A stretch of DNA of 64,000 bases, taken from NCBI GenBank assembly GCA_036583965.1, contig JAZBQD010000018.1:70511742-70575741 (forward strand), given 5' to 3'. The notes under the pieces are model-generated. The model was given only the letters and a program-made list of their open reading frames with translations. It was not told the DNA's origin and made no database searches. Position 1 is the first letter of the stretch. Each line of letters opens with the position of its first letter. Made by a program: the position numbers and the translations under genes. Source of the DNA: Prunella strophiata (taxonomy: Eukaryota; Chordata; Aves; Passeriformes; Prunellidae). Positions 11,127-23,264 of this stretch are shown piece by piece.

Positions 11127-11662
11127 AACACATAAAGATTCCAGAGGGATATAACTATAAATCACAGGAAGCAGAATGAAATGACTGCTATAACAAAGAG
11201 CAAAAGGGTACAAGGATACCAAACCCTGGGGGCCCAAGTATTCACTTGCATTTTCTTCTCTTGGTGGACAGTCACTTGGAGATTGCAGATTTACAGGATT
11301 ATTTTAGGGAAGCCACATTTAGGGTATTCTGAGAGCAAAAGGTGAATGTCAGAGTACAGAGTGGTGTTTTTCCCCAGTGTGAATTATCTGCATGTGTATG
11401 TACCTTCTTTTATGTAACCTCTCCTTTCCTTGTTCTTCTTAAACTCAGTCTCTGGAATCCAAATCCACAAATAAATGCTGCCCTCTCCTGGCTACTGAAA
11501 CTCAGCAAGTCCAACCTAATAATTTGGCTTTATGATTGAATAAAGCAGTGCACTGTACAGGTTGAGTTTCAACAGGGTCTAGTGCTTGTAACTGTCCTAA
11601 GAAGTTCAATTTTTCATCAATCATAGATTAAAACATACTCAAAATATCAGAATAGATTTATG

Positions 11663-11948
11663 GCTGAGATAGCAGGACAGGAAACAGCCTCAAGTTGGGC
11701 CACAAAAGATGTAGATCAGATATTAGGAAGTATTTTTTCATGCATAGGGTTGCAAAACACTGGAAAAAGCTGCTTAGGACAGTGATGGAGTCACCATCTC
11801 TGGAAGTGTTCAAAAAACCTGTGGATGTGGCTACTTGAGGACATGGTTTAGTGGTGAAAATGGTGGTGGTGGAGGATTGCCAGTTGGACTTGGTGATCTT
11901 AAAGGTTTTTTCCAACCTTAATGATTCCATGGTTTTATGATTCTGTAA
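11663..11948 (+). mobile_element. CR1 3' fragment
   Basis: Plus-oriented and diverged. It ends with AATGATTCCATGGTTTTATG and ATTCTGTA, a run of degenerate CR1 octamers. Confidence 0.82.
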
Positions 11949-12224
11949 CAATATGCAGTTTAAAACCTAATTTTTAATGCCCAAGGTTGTATATAAACTG
12001 TTGACAAAGGAACTGCTACTGTATGTCACTGGAAATCACTGCACCACATGTGCTTGGAGTTCTGTAGCAAGGTAATGAGGCTCTCCTGATTGCACATCCC
12101 TGTGCCCAGCAGCATTTGGGATAACACACGCACCATAAACCAGCATTCTGGAAACAAACTGAGGACAGCTTCCTGGGAACAGCCAAGTATTTGGGGGTTT
12201 GTTACTATTTCTGCAAGAACTTAC

Positions 12225-12379
12225 CAATATCATAGGCCATGAAATCCGAAGAAAAGCACTTGGCTCCGTGGCTCATGGAGGTGTCGTTGTGAGTGTTTCC
12301 TCCAAACACCAGCATGGTCCCACTCACTATCACAGCTGTGTGCAAGTAGCGGAAAAATCGGCTGTCTTTGAGAATAGTC
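12225..12379 (-). CDS. ATRN: ATRN presumed exon 10: Kelch blade
   Basis: This 155-bp exon enters in phase 2, completing the tryptophan codon split with the previous exon, and leaves in phase 1 at GATATTG before GTAAGT. It encodes TILKDSRFFRYLHTAVIVSG, then LVFGGNTHNDTS and SDFMAYDI, a full Kelch-like blade with double glycine and a potential NDT glycosylation site. The acceptor ends CTGAAG rather than the usual pyrimidine-CAG and looks comparatively weak. Confidence 0.94.
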
Positions 12380-12992
12380 CTTCAGAAATAAAAATATATC
12401 CATTAATGAGACTGCTAAGTACCTGGCAAAGGCAAAACACTCCATAAATCCAAGCTGAAGAATACTTTGAGGGTGAGGATAGTATCTAACTACTTTTCCT
12501 AATGAGCTGCTTAACAATTACATTCCACATTGTTCAATTCCACCTCTAATTTTATTCTCATCTTTCCATTTGCTTTGCCAATTTATAGGAGAAGTATACC
12601 TATGAGAGCCTCTTTCCAAAGCTGTGGATCTTCAAATCATCAATTCTTTCCCTAGGGATTCTCAAGTTTTCACACTTGTCTTTTGAACATAGCCTGGGAA
12701 GAGTCCAATATTTTGTAGTAACTCTGCTTTTATAGCAACACAAAGAAGTCTTTCACAATGGGCAGCACCTCTGCACACAACTAAAAATTCTATTTTAAGG
12801 AAATCTATACAGCCTCTGAAAATGGAGCCCTACAGCTTAATACCTGCACAACACACTGGCTCATCAGTAACTAAATGGAAAGCCCTAATCAAACTCACCA
12901 CTGATCTCAACTTCAATCAGTGGGACTGATGGCACTGAACACAGAGGGACATCCTATAGAGAATTCTCCTACTTTTCTGAGAGGATTTGCGT

Positions 12993-13612
12993 TGAAGGAG
13001 GGGACACTGTCCCTGTGCCCCTCAGGTGAGAGCCCACCTGCAGAGCTGCCCCCAGCCCTGGGCTGGTGCCAAAGGAAAGGTGGGCATTGTGTCCCTGTGC
13101 CCCTCAGGTGAGAGCCCACCTGCAGAGCTGCCCCAGCCCTGGGGCCAACAGCAGGAGGACGTGGAGCTGCTGCAGAGAGCCCAGAGGAGGCCCCTGGAGC
13201 TGCTGCAGGGCTGGAGCCCCTCTGCTCTGGAGCCAGGCTGGGAGAGCTGGGAATGCTCCCCTGGAGAAGGGAAGGCTCCAGGGAGAGCTCAGAGCCCCTG
13301 GCAGGGCCTGGAGGGGCTCCAGGAGAGCTGCAGAGGGACTGGGGACAAGGCCTGCAGGGACAGAACACAGGGAATGGCTTCCATTCTCTGGAATGGGGAG
13401 AAAGGGGAGATTGGGCTGGGATCTTGGCAAGGAATTGCTGGCTGGGAGGGTGGGGAGGGGCTGGGCTGGAATTCCCAGATTTGCTGTCCCTGGATCCCTG
13501 GCAGTGTCCAAGGCCAGGTTGGACACTGGGGCTTGGAGCAGCCTGGGACAGTGGGAGGTGTCCCTGCCATGGCAGGGGTGGGATGGGTTGAGTTTTAAGG
13601 TCCCTTCCACTA
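12993..13612 (+). mobile_element. CR1 fragment, about 620 bp
   Basis: Plus-oriented, running from the caggtgagagcccacctgca block (present twice, about 13024-13045 and 13105-13126) to taaggtcccttccac. It lacks the terminal octamers and passes straight into another CR1 piece. Confidence 0.85.
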
Positions 13613-13800
13613 GGGGACATCAAGTTGAGTGTGTGGTCGACACACCTGAGGGACAGGATTTGCTCCAGAGGGACCTGGAGGAGCTCAAGAAGAGGGCCCG
13701 TGGGAAGCTCATGAGATTTAACAAGGAAGAGAGGGCCTAAATCACTCAAGAATAAAAGAAAGAGTCAATGACAAAAAAAAAAAAAAAAAAAAAAAAAAAA
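13613..13800 (+). mobile_element. CR1 5'-region piece with AATAAA and poly-A
   Basis: 13613-13740 matches a CR1 region that normally lies upstream of the preceding piece (compare 43830-43945). It is followed by AATAAA at 13751-13756 and 28 A at 13773-13800. A poly-A tail is not normal for CR1. Confidence 0.7.
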
Positions 13801-14747
13801 GCAGGATAGAGACGAAGAGACAGTCCTACATACACTCTCTACTTGTTCAACAGGGTTTGCCAGACTGACAAAATAAATGTGACAAAAGAAAATTGGTGCT
13901 GCAGGAGTTTAGAAGAACAATGTCACATTTGTTAAGTTTCTGCCTACTCAGCCAGATTTGTCCACTCCATGGCTGAAGTGGAAGATCAAATTAATCCAGA
14001 GAGGAAGTGGGGTTATTTCTGTGTATACAACTGAGTGGGAAGGAAGGGGGCTGGAAATTAGTCACTCATTACCTTCCTCATCAGTACAGACTCACAAACA
14101 GATGTTGCAGAAACACAAGCTATTTTAACACCCAATAAGAGATGTACTGACTCAAATTTACGTGTGTTAACCCAAAAGACAGTCAAGAGCCCTTAGAATC
14201 AATGTCAGGAAAAACACAGAATTAAGGAAAATGCATTTCACCTCTGTTGCTCCAGGCTGTGAAGTGTGGCTATAGCTATTTAGTAAAACTCACCGTTGGG
14301 CAGAAACAAATCACAGAAGATTTCACCTTAAGAAATGAATATTTCAAGCATTTACAGAGCCAGAAGAAAACAGGGTTATAATAGAAATTATTTTACAGTC
14401 TTAACTGCAGAATGAATTATCACTTGCTTGACTGCAGTAACTGCACTACTATGCACAAGGTGTATGGCTAGCAAGAAAAAAAAACATCAAATATTTTTCT
14501 TTTCAGCTTGAATCAAACAATAGATTAAAATGGATTTCTTGGCTTGTTCACAGCCTTGATTATATTGATTATATCATTCTCTATTCATAAGGGTACATAA
14601 AAACAAGAGATCCAAGAGCACAGCATCTATCCTGAGTTCAGGTAGATATAAACCACTGTACCCTCATCAAATACCCATCCTCTTGTTCACTACAAACAAA
14701 ATTGACAGGGCAGTAAACAGGAAAAAGACAGAAGAAGAACCACTTAC

Positions 14748-14931
14748 CACATGCGGGAATCAACTTCATATTTGTACAAATCATCTGCCAGCCTGTACTT
14801 GTTGGCACTGAACGCTTTGTAACCCCCATGGATATAGATTGATCTTGTATTTGGATCATAAACACTGCTGTGACCATATCCTCCTTGCACCAGAGCTCCA
14901 CTCGTTTGCAAGATGCTCCAGGTGTTTGTCA
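14748..14931 (-). CDS. ATRN: ATRN presumed exon 9: Kelch blades
   Basis: This 184-bp exon enters in phase 1 (TTTTTCAG acceptor) and leaves in phase 2 (ATGTG before GTAAGT). It encodes NTWSILQTSGALVQGGYG, then HSSVYDPNTRSIYIHGGYK and KYRLADDLYKYEVDSRMW. Two GG pairs mark consecutive Kelch strands. The ALVQGGYGHSSVYD and GGYKAFSANKYRLADD stretches are almost unchanged from mammalian attractin. Confidence 0.95.
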
Positions 14932-15275
14932 CTGAAAAATATGAGTGACAAAACATGGTGAATTTCTGTCCATTAATTACTAATCAACAACATGGTGAAA
15001 TAAATTGGGATTCCCCTGACTCAGATCTAGACACTGTCTCTATCACTTCATATCCAAAAATATTCCCCTTCAAAAAGTCTGTTGTCAAGAAGCATTGCCA
15101 GGTATTTTTAATTGGAGCAGAAATAGCTCTTCCACAGTAATTTTTCCCATTTTGCAGACAAGCTAAGTAAATGAGAAATAAAAAGCAGACAAATAATAAA
15201 TTGCATTTCAATGACATGAAAATGCCAGCACTGTAACTTGATTTGGAATGGGACTCAAGAGCACTTTTACTTTTT

Positions 15276-15300
15276 ATATATATATAAATATATATATAAA
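15276..15300. repeat. TA-rich microsatellite
   Basis: Short alternating TA run with one break. Similar runs occur at about 29984-29999 and 41025-41037. Confidence 0.8.
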
Positions 15301-16396
15301 GTCAGACAGCACTGAAGCTAAGCCTGACTGTGAAGAACACTGCAGTTAAAAATTAATATGTGATTCATGATCCTGTACCTCACTCACTAAAATAACATTG
15401 GTCTGAAGCACTTTAGACATGTTATAATGGCAACTGAAATAAAAATACCACATTACACACCAAATCTCTGTAGTAAGTGCTGAATGAAACCCTATACAAG
15501 CTTCCCAATTGCAGGCCAGAGCAGGTACACCAAAGGCTAAGGAAGAGTCTGCAAGATCACACACACAAGGCAGGAATAAATCACTGCCCCACAAGCCCTG
15601 GTTCTCTCTGGATTTCTCCAAGAGGAAGAAATCTCGCTCCCATGGACTCCAGAGAACCAGGCTCCAGTAGATCTTCTGGATCAGCATGACTGGAGGACAA
15701 GGACAGCAGGTCCAAAGTGCAGACAGGGCTGCTATTCCTGAGAATAACCAGCACACTCCTGTTGTGATCTTCCTGTGCCTAACTACAACCCCAACATGGT
15801 CTGTGGAACCAGAACGTGCCTCCATTTCTGAGCTAGGTACAAGCTCAGTTTGCCTGGAAAGCTTCCTGTGCTTCTCCACTGGTTATACTAGAAATCTCTA
15901 GATCCTAAAATCAGAGCCCAGACTATTCCAGGGTATGGGGGTCAGACCCCATCAGGGATATGGGAATCCAGAAATTCAGCACCTGTTTCCCATAGCATCT
16001 GCTGCTGGGGACATGGGTGTCAGGTTAAGCAGATATTTGGTCTGAATTGTTACAGCCATTATTATATTTGCAGAATTAAAAAATAATTTCAGAAGTGTTT
16101 GTTTTGTCAGAGGGAGAGAGGAAAATTAAACTAAATTGTCCCAGAGTTGCCCTGCTTTACCTCTCAATTACAGCTTTATATCTTTGGGACCTAACACTGT
16201 GTATAAAGCTGGAGGCACATGGCTGCTTGCTCATTGGGTTATACAAATCTGTTAGGTTCAACTTCTTGTACATACAAACAGGAGGAGAACACATTTGCCT
16301 GTGTTTTGCTATGTGAACACGAGTGGTTTCAATGACTTCCAAGCCAGCTGCTGCAGTGCAGGGCCCGGCAGGAGGCTGCACTCCTGCCTCACTCAC

Positions 16397-16640
16397 CCAG
16401 GTTGTACTCCTGGACATTGCTGATGTAGCCGTAGAGGGGGCAGTGCCCGAACAGGACCAGCATGACGGTGCTGTTGTCGCGCAGGGTGACCACGTGGGCC
16501 GAGTGCCCCACCACGGCGTACTGCTCCTTGGCCCGGGGTGCCAGCACGGCCCAGCTCTGCCTGGGGATGTGGAACACCCACAGCTGGCTGCTCACGTTCC
16601 CCGTGGCATCCAGCTTGCCACCGTACATGTAGATGTTATC
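16397..16640 (-). CDS. ATRN: ATRN presumed exon 8: Kelch blades, very GC-rich
   Basis: At 244 bp this is the longest exon here. It enters in phase 0 (CTTTCAG acceptor) and leaves in phase 1 (CCTGG before GTGAGT). It encodes DNIYMYGGKLDATGNVSSQL, then AKEQYAVVGHSAHVVTL and VLFGHCPLYGYISNVQEYN, the second and third propeller blades. The conserved LFGHCPLYGYISNVQEY stretch matches attractins. Third codon positions are almost all G or C, unlike several neighbouring exons and the AT-rich introns. NVS and NST are potential N-glycosylation sites. Confidence 0.95.
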
Positions 16641-16738
16641 CTGAAAGAAAGCACACAAGGGCAAGGAGTGCAGCATGCAGCAAACAGCTGTTTGGTAAGG
16701 AATGGAGCTACTGGTCTGAAGTTAATTAATAACGTTCC

Positions 16739-17057
16739 CTAGAGAGGGACTGGGGATAAAGTTCCCTAGAGAGACCTGCAGAGACAGGACACAGGGAATG
16801 GCTTCCACTGCCAGAGGGCAGGGATGGATGGGAGATTGGGAATGAGGAATTGTTCCCTGGCAGGGTGGCAGGCCCTGGCACAGGGTGCCCAGAGCAGCTG
16901 TGGCTGCCCCTGGATCCCTGGCAGTGTCCAAGGCCAGGCTGGACACTGGGGCTGGGAGCACCCTGGGACAGTGGGAGGTCTCTGCCTGCAGCAGGGGATT
17001 GGCACTACATGATGTTTAAGGTCCCTTCCAACACAAACCATTTTATGATTCCATAAA
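16739..17057 (+). mobile_element. CR1 3' fragment
   Basis: Plus-oriented. It has cagggaatggcttccactgc, the gccctggcacagggtgccca block and a tail ending ATTTTATGATTCC. Confidence 0.88.
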
Positions 17058-17737
17058 TAATTTCCATGCTTTGAGGTTCTTCAAGTGCCCTGTTTGTGAA
17101 TGATGGTGTGTGGAGATTTTTGAGTATTTGGCCAGGTCTGCACAACATTCCAAAACCCAAAGGTCAATAAAGGATCAGCTCATTTCCTTTCCACAGACTT
17201 TGCCATCCTGCTCTCATATGGTCTGCTCTCACAGCAAGGTACACAGGTGAGAAAGGAAGTAAAAACAGTCAAATCCACTTGCTGTGTCAGATGCTGAAAG
17301 ATCAGATTCACAAATTTACTTGCAGAGCAAGTAACAAAAATCCCTAATCCCTCAGCTCTGCTTGGACAACAGAGCTCATAAAAATATTCATGTGATCTAC
17401 ATAAAAGGCAGCTGAGGAACTCTAGCAAACTCAGCCTCAGGCATTCTTGTCAGCACAGACAGCAAGAAGGAAATAATGGACTCACTAGCCTCAGTCATCC
17501 TCAAAATCTCTGGAAAAGGGGCAAAGAAGGAACACACAGGCAGAGACACTACAGACTTCCTAGGACAGCCACCCAAGGATTCCCTGGAGCACAAGGGTAC
17601 AGCCTGGGCTAAGCATGGACAAGACTCTGAACAAGGAACACTTCTCCCAAAGCAAGGCTGATCTGGGATAAGGAGTGGGAAGCAGGAGAGAAGAAGGTGA
17701 AGTCAGCTGGGAAGGGAGTCTGGAACACTGAACTTAC

Positions 17738-17828
17738 CTTGTACAATGCCAACGAATGACCATATCTCATCTCTACTGAGTTCACAGAGCTGTTCAGTGG
17801 AAGCCACTCTTCAGAAATAAGATCATAC
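17738..17828 (-). CDS. ATRN: ATRN presumed exon 7: Kelch blade segment
   Basis: This 91-bp exon enters in phase 2 (TTATACAG acceptor) and leaves in phase 0 at TACAAG before GTAAGT. It encodes YDLISEEWLPLNSSVNSV, then EMRYGHSLALYK. The pattern Y-D-L, then W-L-P-L-N, then YGHSLALY is the Kelch strand order of attractin's first to second blade. NSS is a potential N-glycosylation site. Confidence 0.94.
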
Positions 17829-19185
17829 CTGTATAATAAAAACTGAATTATTTCCCAAGGAATAGGTATTAAATCTGAGAATATGATTGCTTGTCCTTTC
17901 TAAGATTTGGAGAAAATTATTTATCAATATAGTATGTTAGACATAATTATGTACTGAAAAAATAAATTCTGCCATGATTTCAGCATGCACAAAGCTCATA
18001 CAAACTATTTATGGGTGAAAAAAAAACAGTTGAGCCTGCTCTGTTACTCAACATTCACATATTGATTTCTTTTGCCCTGTTTTCTTTTCCATATAAACCC
18101 AAGAGCTAGTGCATTGCCTATTAAGCTGACAACCTACACCACCTCTCCCTCAAAAAAGTAGGAAAACTTTACACTAAACTTAGGTAATTTCCAACTACTT
18201 GATTAAAATAATTTTGCCAGTGCTTAAAAAGCACTTTTTAATTATGTCTTTGCCATTCATGCTTAAAATAACATTAAACCCTCTGCCCTGAAAATGGCTT
18301 GTGGCTTTTTATTTAAAATAAGGCACTATATTTGCCAGGCTTAGGGCCTTGTGAGATAAAATAATCTCTGAGAAAGCATCCAGCAAAGCCATAGGGTATC
18401 CTATTAAAAAACGAGGTGTGACTTTGGAGGAGTAAATTGTGGGTGCAACTAGAAACTGTTCTACCTTTAAATGTGTGTTTTCAGCTCCTCTTCCCCTATA
18501 AGAACTATTACCTCAGGATGTGAGTGCAGAATACACAGCTCTCACTAAGGTCCATCAAAGTGAGGTATGTATCTCTGGAAAAAAATCCAGCTTTTGCCTA
18601 GATCTGCCCTAATAAAATACAAACGCTGGGGTTTTTCTAATGGAGTACTTCCATGAAGTACATGATAATTACTTGATATTTTAGTTACTGTTAAATCTCC
18701 TCAAACAACTGCATAAATACCCTCATCCTAATGCCACTCCCTGTTGAGTGTCCCATCCACTGTGGACAACCATCCAGAGTAATCAGTAGGTGTTAATTAA
18801 GGACCCAAAAACTCAACTCACACAGACACAACATAGGGAAGGGCTAAAAACACTGAAGCAAAATGACCCTATTTGAATAATATGAGGCTAGATATAACTT
18901 AGGAGCTGGCCCAGAAATATACAGAGAACAGTTAAATGCTGTCAGACACAGATGAATCAAAAGCTCACTGAACGTCAGGAACCTTATGCTTTTCTTTTCC
19001 AAAATTAGCATTCCTTAGCAAGATTTTCCCCCATCTTAAACGTGAGCCTGAGTTTTTATTATGGCTGTTTTCCCTTGGAGATGAAGCACAGACCAAAGCA
19101 AAGTACGTCAGGTGGCATTTCCTAAAAATAACTCTCAAATCTAAGTTCCCCTCTTTAGTTTTTATTATCTGGGGTTTATACTCAC

Positions 19186-19354
19186 GCTAAAACCTTCTGA
19201 GAGTCAGAATGATTGAAGACATAGCCTCCAACAATCCACAATTTATTGTCATGGATGACAGCTTTGTGAGATGCTCTAGCAAGTTTTGGAAGAGTGTATT
19301 CTTCCCGGGTCCAAAACGACTGGTTTGCAGGAAGAGGAATTGAACAGCCAGGAC
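19186..19354 (-). CDS. ATRN: ATRN presumed exon 6: end of EGF 2 and first Kelch blade
   Basis: This 169-bp exon enters in phase 1 (TTCCCAG acceptor) and leaves in phase 2 (TTAGC before GTGAGT). It begins GPGCSIPLPANQSFWTREEY, closing the EGF-like module and starting the linker, then gives ARASHKAVIHDNKLWIVGGY and VFNHSD, the first Kelch blade with its double glycine. NQS and NHS are potential N-glycosylation sites. Confidence 0.94.
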
Positions 19355-19705
19355 CTGGGAAAAAAAGGTTTAAAACCAGGTTTTTTCCAAAGCCTGTATT
19401 TCACCTGGAGGTCAATCTCCTGCTAGTGCTGTAGCTGGATGCATTTAATATGAGACTAATTCTTACATGTCAGTACGTCTTTGCAATGGAAAAATGTATG
19501 TCCAGGCCAGATCACTTCCAAGTTGGACGTGGCTGATCACCTCAGCTGGACATGAGAACGAGGCATTTCACATGTTCAAACTGGGCAACTATGGCAATCA
19601 GGCTCAAATTTGCTTCAGGTGCATAGGAATGAGGCTTGAAGGGATGCCTGTACACCACAGGTTAGTCCTTTGGATGGTGACAAAGTTGCTTTTAAAAGCA
19701 ATTGT

Positions 19706-20165
19706 AAAAAACCACAGAATCACAGACTGGGATGGGTTGGAAAGATCCCATTCCATCCCCCTGCCATGGGCAGGGACACCTCCCACTATCCCAGGGTGCT
19801 CCAAGCCCCAGTGACCAACCTGGCCTTGGACACTGCCAGGGATCCAGGGGCAGCCACAGCCGCTCTGGGCACCCTGTGCCAGGGTGTCATCACTCTCATT
19901 GTAAAAAACTTCTTCCTTATATCTAATCTAAAACTACCCAGTTTCAATTTAAAGCCATTCCCCTTTATCCTGGCATTCCAGGCCTTTGTCCAATGTCCTT
20001 CTCCAGCTCTCATGGAGGCCCTCTGGGCACTGGAAGTGGCCCTGAAGTCTCCCTGGAGCCTTCTCTTCTCCACACCCCCAGCTCTCCCAAACTGTCTCCA
20101 GAGTTGAGAGGCTCCAGCCCTTGCAGCTTCTCTAGTGTCCTCCTCTCCAGCATATCCATCCTTCC
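19706..20165 (-). mobile_element. CR1 3' fragment
   Basis: Starts CACAGAATCACAGACTGGG and continues through the usual tail blocks in reverse. It is inverted relative to the copy at 16739-17057. Confidence 0.86.
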
Positions 20166-20321
20166 AAATGAAGTGTGATCTTTTAAAAAGCAGATACTCT
20201 GTTCCTGGTCAAAATGCTAACACTTGCCATGCAGAACATTCCCCGTACTCCCAGTTGAACAGCCAGTTCCATACATAGAAAATGCATGCCCAAAGTTCTG
20301 TGTATCCATCAGGAGACTCAC

Positions 20322-20527
20322 CTTGCCAGCCTGCAGAGCACACACAGGCTTTGGAGCCGTTGGGGCTGCAGTGGCCCCTCTCAGGAGCCCCGCAGTTCCC
20401 CGGGCAGTAGGGAATGTCACAAGCCTCTCCCTTCCAGTGCTCAGCACACTCACACTGCGGGGCCATGCTGCTGCTGTTGAGCCTGCACTCCCCTTGGCCA
20501 GAGCAGTTATTGGGACACATATTGAAA
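20322..20527 (-). CDS. ATRN: ATRN presumed exon 5: EGF-like module 2
   Basis: This 206-bp exon enters in phase 2 (TCCCCAG acceptor) and leaves in phase 1 (GGCAAG before GTGAGT). It encodes FNMCPNNCSGQGECRL, then CECAEHWKGEACDIPYC and CGAPERGHC, ending CVCSAGWQ. This is an EGF-like module followed by a second cysteine-rich EGF-type half, closed by the next exon. NCS and NSS are potential N-glycosylation sites. The second half (APERGHCSPNGSKAC) differs from mammals more than the first. Confidence 0.94.
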
Positions 20528-22434
20528 CTGGGGACAGAGCACAAAGCAGCTCATCAGGAAGGAAGGAGATTCCCAAGAATTATTAACAAAGGCAAGAGTG
20601 ATGCTGAACAAAGTGAATACAAATCATTACAAACCAAGAGACAGTCATCTGCTACCTGGTGTGATGCACCTGCAGAGATTTGTACTCTATTCCTAAAAAA
20701 CTGCCTCATTTCACAAGTTAAACTCGCAGCTCCTCTGAGAAAATTATCAATATGATTTTTAGCCACTTGTAAGGCAAATGACTTGCCTTAAAACACCCAA
20801 CAGTAAGTGAGGACTTTAATCAGAGTATAAGGCTGGTGTGGTATCTGTGCAATTAAACTGCTCACAATTAGATGCCATTCTGGGATTGGCTTACCAAGAG
20901 AACAACTGGAGATTAAGCCCAAGCCAAAGATGTGCCTGGTTTGAATAATTTTTGATTTTAGAATATCTGCAATGTAGATGAGGCAAAACCAGATAAATCC
21001 TTGGTAAAGGTCCAAATTTTGAGATAGTATTAATTTCCAGACTCCAGTTTTTGCTGGTGTATCAACCAGAATAATTCACAGATGGGCATTAGTACCCATT
21101 ATTCTCACTGTCACTGGCTCCAAGACATAATTTCACAAGTGTTGAGTGAACTACTACCCACAATCAGTAGCAACTATGAAGACTGTTATGTACCATTTAA
21201 TCTACTTGCTGGAAAAATGTTATGAGGAAACTTCAGAAAAAGAACACAAAACTGAACTTGAAAATTGTTTGAAATGATGTAGAAAGTGAAGAATTAAAAG
21301 AATATTGTTCTTGAAGAGAGTGTTTTATTGCAATGTGCAAATCCAACAGCTGGCACGTAGATGGAGTCCTGGTTTATGCAATCAGCCAGACTTGGAAAAC
21401 ACTGCCTCTTCAGCTCCTAAGATTCCAGTAACTTTGCAAAGGCTCCTCATCTTCTTCTGGAGCTTTCAAGGGGTGCTGGATGCCCCCTATTTTTAAAGAA
21501 TTCACTATTATGTGCGTTATTAAGCACATATTTATGTTCTAAGGATGAAAGCACCGAGACTTGATATTCAAAAACTAAGCCGCTCATTTTAAGAGAAAGT
21601 CAATTTTTGCAAGGAGTCAGTTATGACTGAAGATTTTCCAGCGGTTCTTTCTGAAAGATGTGAGATCCTCTAAAGGTTACTCCCAAATTAAATCTCCCAG
21701 TGTGACACAAACATAACTTGCATCTGTAGGAGCAAAAAAATCCAAAGCTCATGATCCCTGAAGAAGCAAAACCTTCTACCTCTGTGAGTATCTCCACACA
21801 TTTACCTCAAGACAAAACCTTTCTAAAAGCAGTTGATGAATTAGAGAGCACACCAGAATTACTTTTAAAAAGCTCATAAATGAGGACTAAATACATGTCA
21901 GTGAACAGAAAGCACCCATCTGTTTAGAATATGAATGAAAAAATATAAAACCAGCCAGAATAAAAAGAAGCCAGATGAAGGGATTAAATCCAGGGATTGA
22001 ATAAGAAAGCAAATCCCAAGGATGAGGACCCTCAAGAGCACATACAGCCCAGTGTCTCAAGTGAAATGTAGGGCTGGTGGAAAAGTGTGTTTGTGCAGGA
22101 GTATCTCTGCAGAACACTCAGGAGCACAGACATGCACAAAACATATCAATTCTTGTTGATTGATATAATCAAATTGATCTAATAACATAAAATAAATAGT
22201 AAGATGTCTTTTGGAGCAAAGATTCGTCCACACTTACAACTGACAAGTTGTAACATTGAGCACACACCACTTATTAGCTGTTGCAAGGGTATAATAAAGA
22301 TAAAAATCTAACTTCCGGTGTCTGCTCATAATTACACACTTCAGTGGCAATTGCTTATTTCAAGACAAAAGTAAGACAAAGGAAAAACTCCTTTTGCTCA
22401 ACCTGCAGCATCACTGTGGAGTGGTGCCACTTAC

Positions 22435-22563
22435 TTATAGGTGATGTTAAACCCTGTGAGATTATAGGCAGCATCACTGAAGAAATGCAGAAGAGCATAT
22501 CCAGAAGTAGCTACAACTTCGGGTACTGTTTCATTGCTGTCTTTCTCAGGAACAATAAGACCA
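22435..22563 (-). CDS. ATRN: ATRN presumed exon 4: end of CUB domain
   Basis: This 129-bp exon is phase 2 at both ends (TTTTTCAG acceptor, TATAA before GTAAGT donor). It encodes GLIVPEKDSNETVPEVVATS, then GYALLHFFSDAAYNLTGFNI, the last strands of the CUB beta-sandwich. NET, NLT and NIT are potential N-glycosylation sites; all three are also in mammalian attractin. Phase symmetry means skipping it would keep frame but break the CUB fold. Confidence 0.95.
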
Positions 22564-23264
22564 CTGAAAAAGTAAAAGAACAATATTAGAAGTGAAAAAA
22601 AAAAAAGGGAGCAAAGCAACAAGAGTAAATGTACCACTACTTTCAAAAAAATAACTGAATTTCAATAAAATAATTGAAACTCAATTTCCATTATTTGAAG
22701 TGTAATGAATTTGTGGAATCATAAATAAATGTTGGAAATATTTAACCTGAGAAAACCTGAAGCTATCTAGAATGTTAGTTATCCATATCAAAAACCTTTC
22801 CCTCCCTTGTTACTCAGCAAAGAATTAAGCAAGTCCCATTCATAAAACAAGGCACGTTTGGAAACAAATTACTGTGTCCCAAAAGAATAAAATCTGTATT
22901 ACAAAGTCAAACCAAAGGTCTGCTGAGCCCAGATCTCCTCCTGATTGTGGGCTACAAAAATGCTTGGGAATGGCTGTGACAAACCAAGCAAGTACAGAGC
23001 ATTGTGGCGATGTGTAATCCACTTTCCAGACACCCAGTTCAGATGCTTAGACATGGAGAATGCACCCAAGCCAGAAGTTAAATAAACCATTCATCCATGC
23101 TTCTATCCAATTCATTCCTTAACCATTTATATCCTTTTCACCTGAAAAATCTGCAGCAGTGAGATTAACAATTTAACTCCACAACAGCAGAGAAAGGATT
23201 ATTCTACTCATTTTTGACTTGTTACCTCTTGGGTTCCTTTTCTATGAGAAATACAAACAGTCAG

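Larger units (their letters stand above)
7768..12224 (-). other. ATRN intron, 4.5 kb
   Basis: Contains a CR1 copy with an internal minisatellite (about 7880-8252), the candidate cassette exon (9361-9489), a CR1 scrap with adjacent poly-A and a 30-bp tandem duplication (10901-11126), and another CR1 (about 11663-11948). The stretches 8253-9360 and 9490-10900 show nothing else I can name. Confidence 0.75.
12380..14747 (-). other. ATRN intron
   Basis: Holds plus-strand CR1 sequence at about 12993-13740 followed by AATAAA and a 28-base poly-A (13773-13800). The remainder, 13801-14747, is AT-rich with no feature. Confidence 0.75.
14932..17737 (-). other. Two ATRN introns (14932-16396 and 16641-17737)
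   Basis: They flank the GC-rich Kelch exon at 16397-16640. The first has a short TA-rich run near 15278-15300. The second has a plus-strand CR1 at about 16739-17057. Nothing else is recognised. Confidence 0.75.
17829..22434 (-). other. Three ATRN introns (17829-19185, 19355-20321, 20528-22434)
   Basis: The middle intron is nearly half filled by a minus-strand CR1 (about 19706-20165). The other two are AT-rich and show nothing I can name. Confidence 0.75.
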
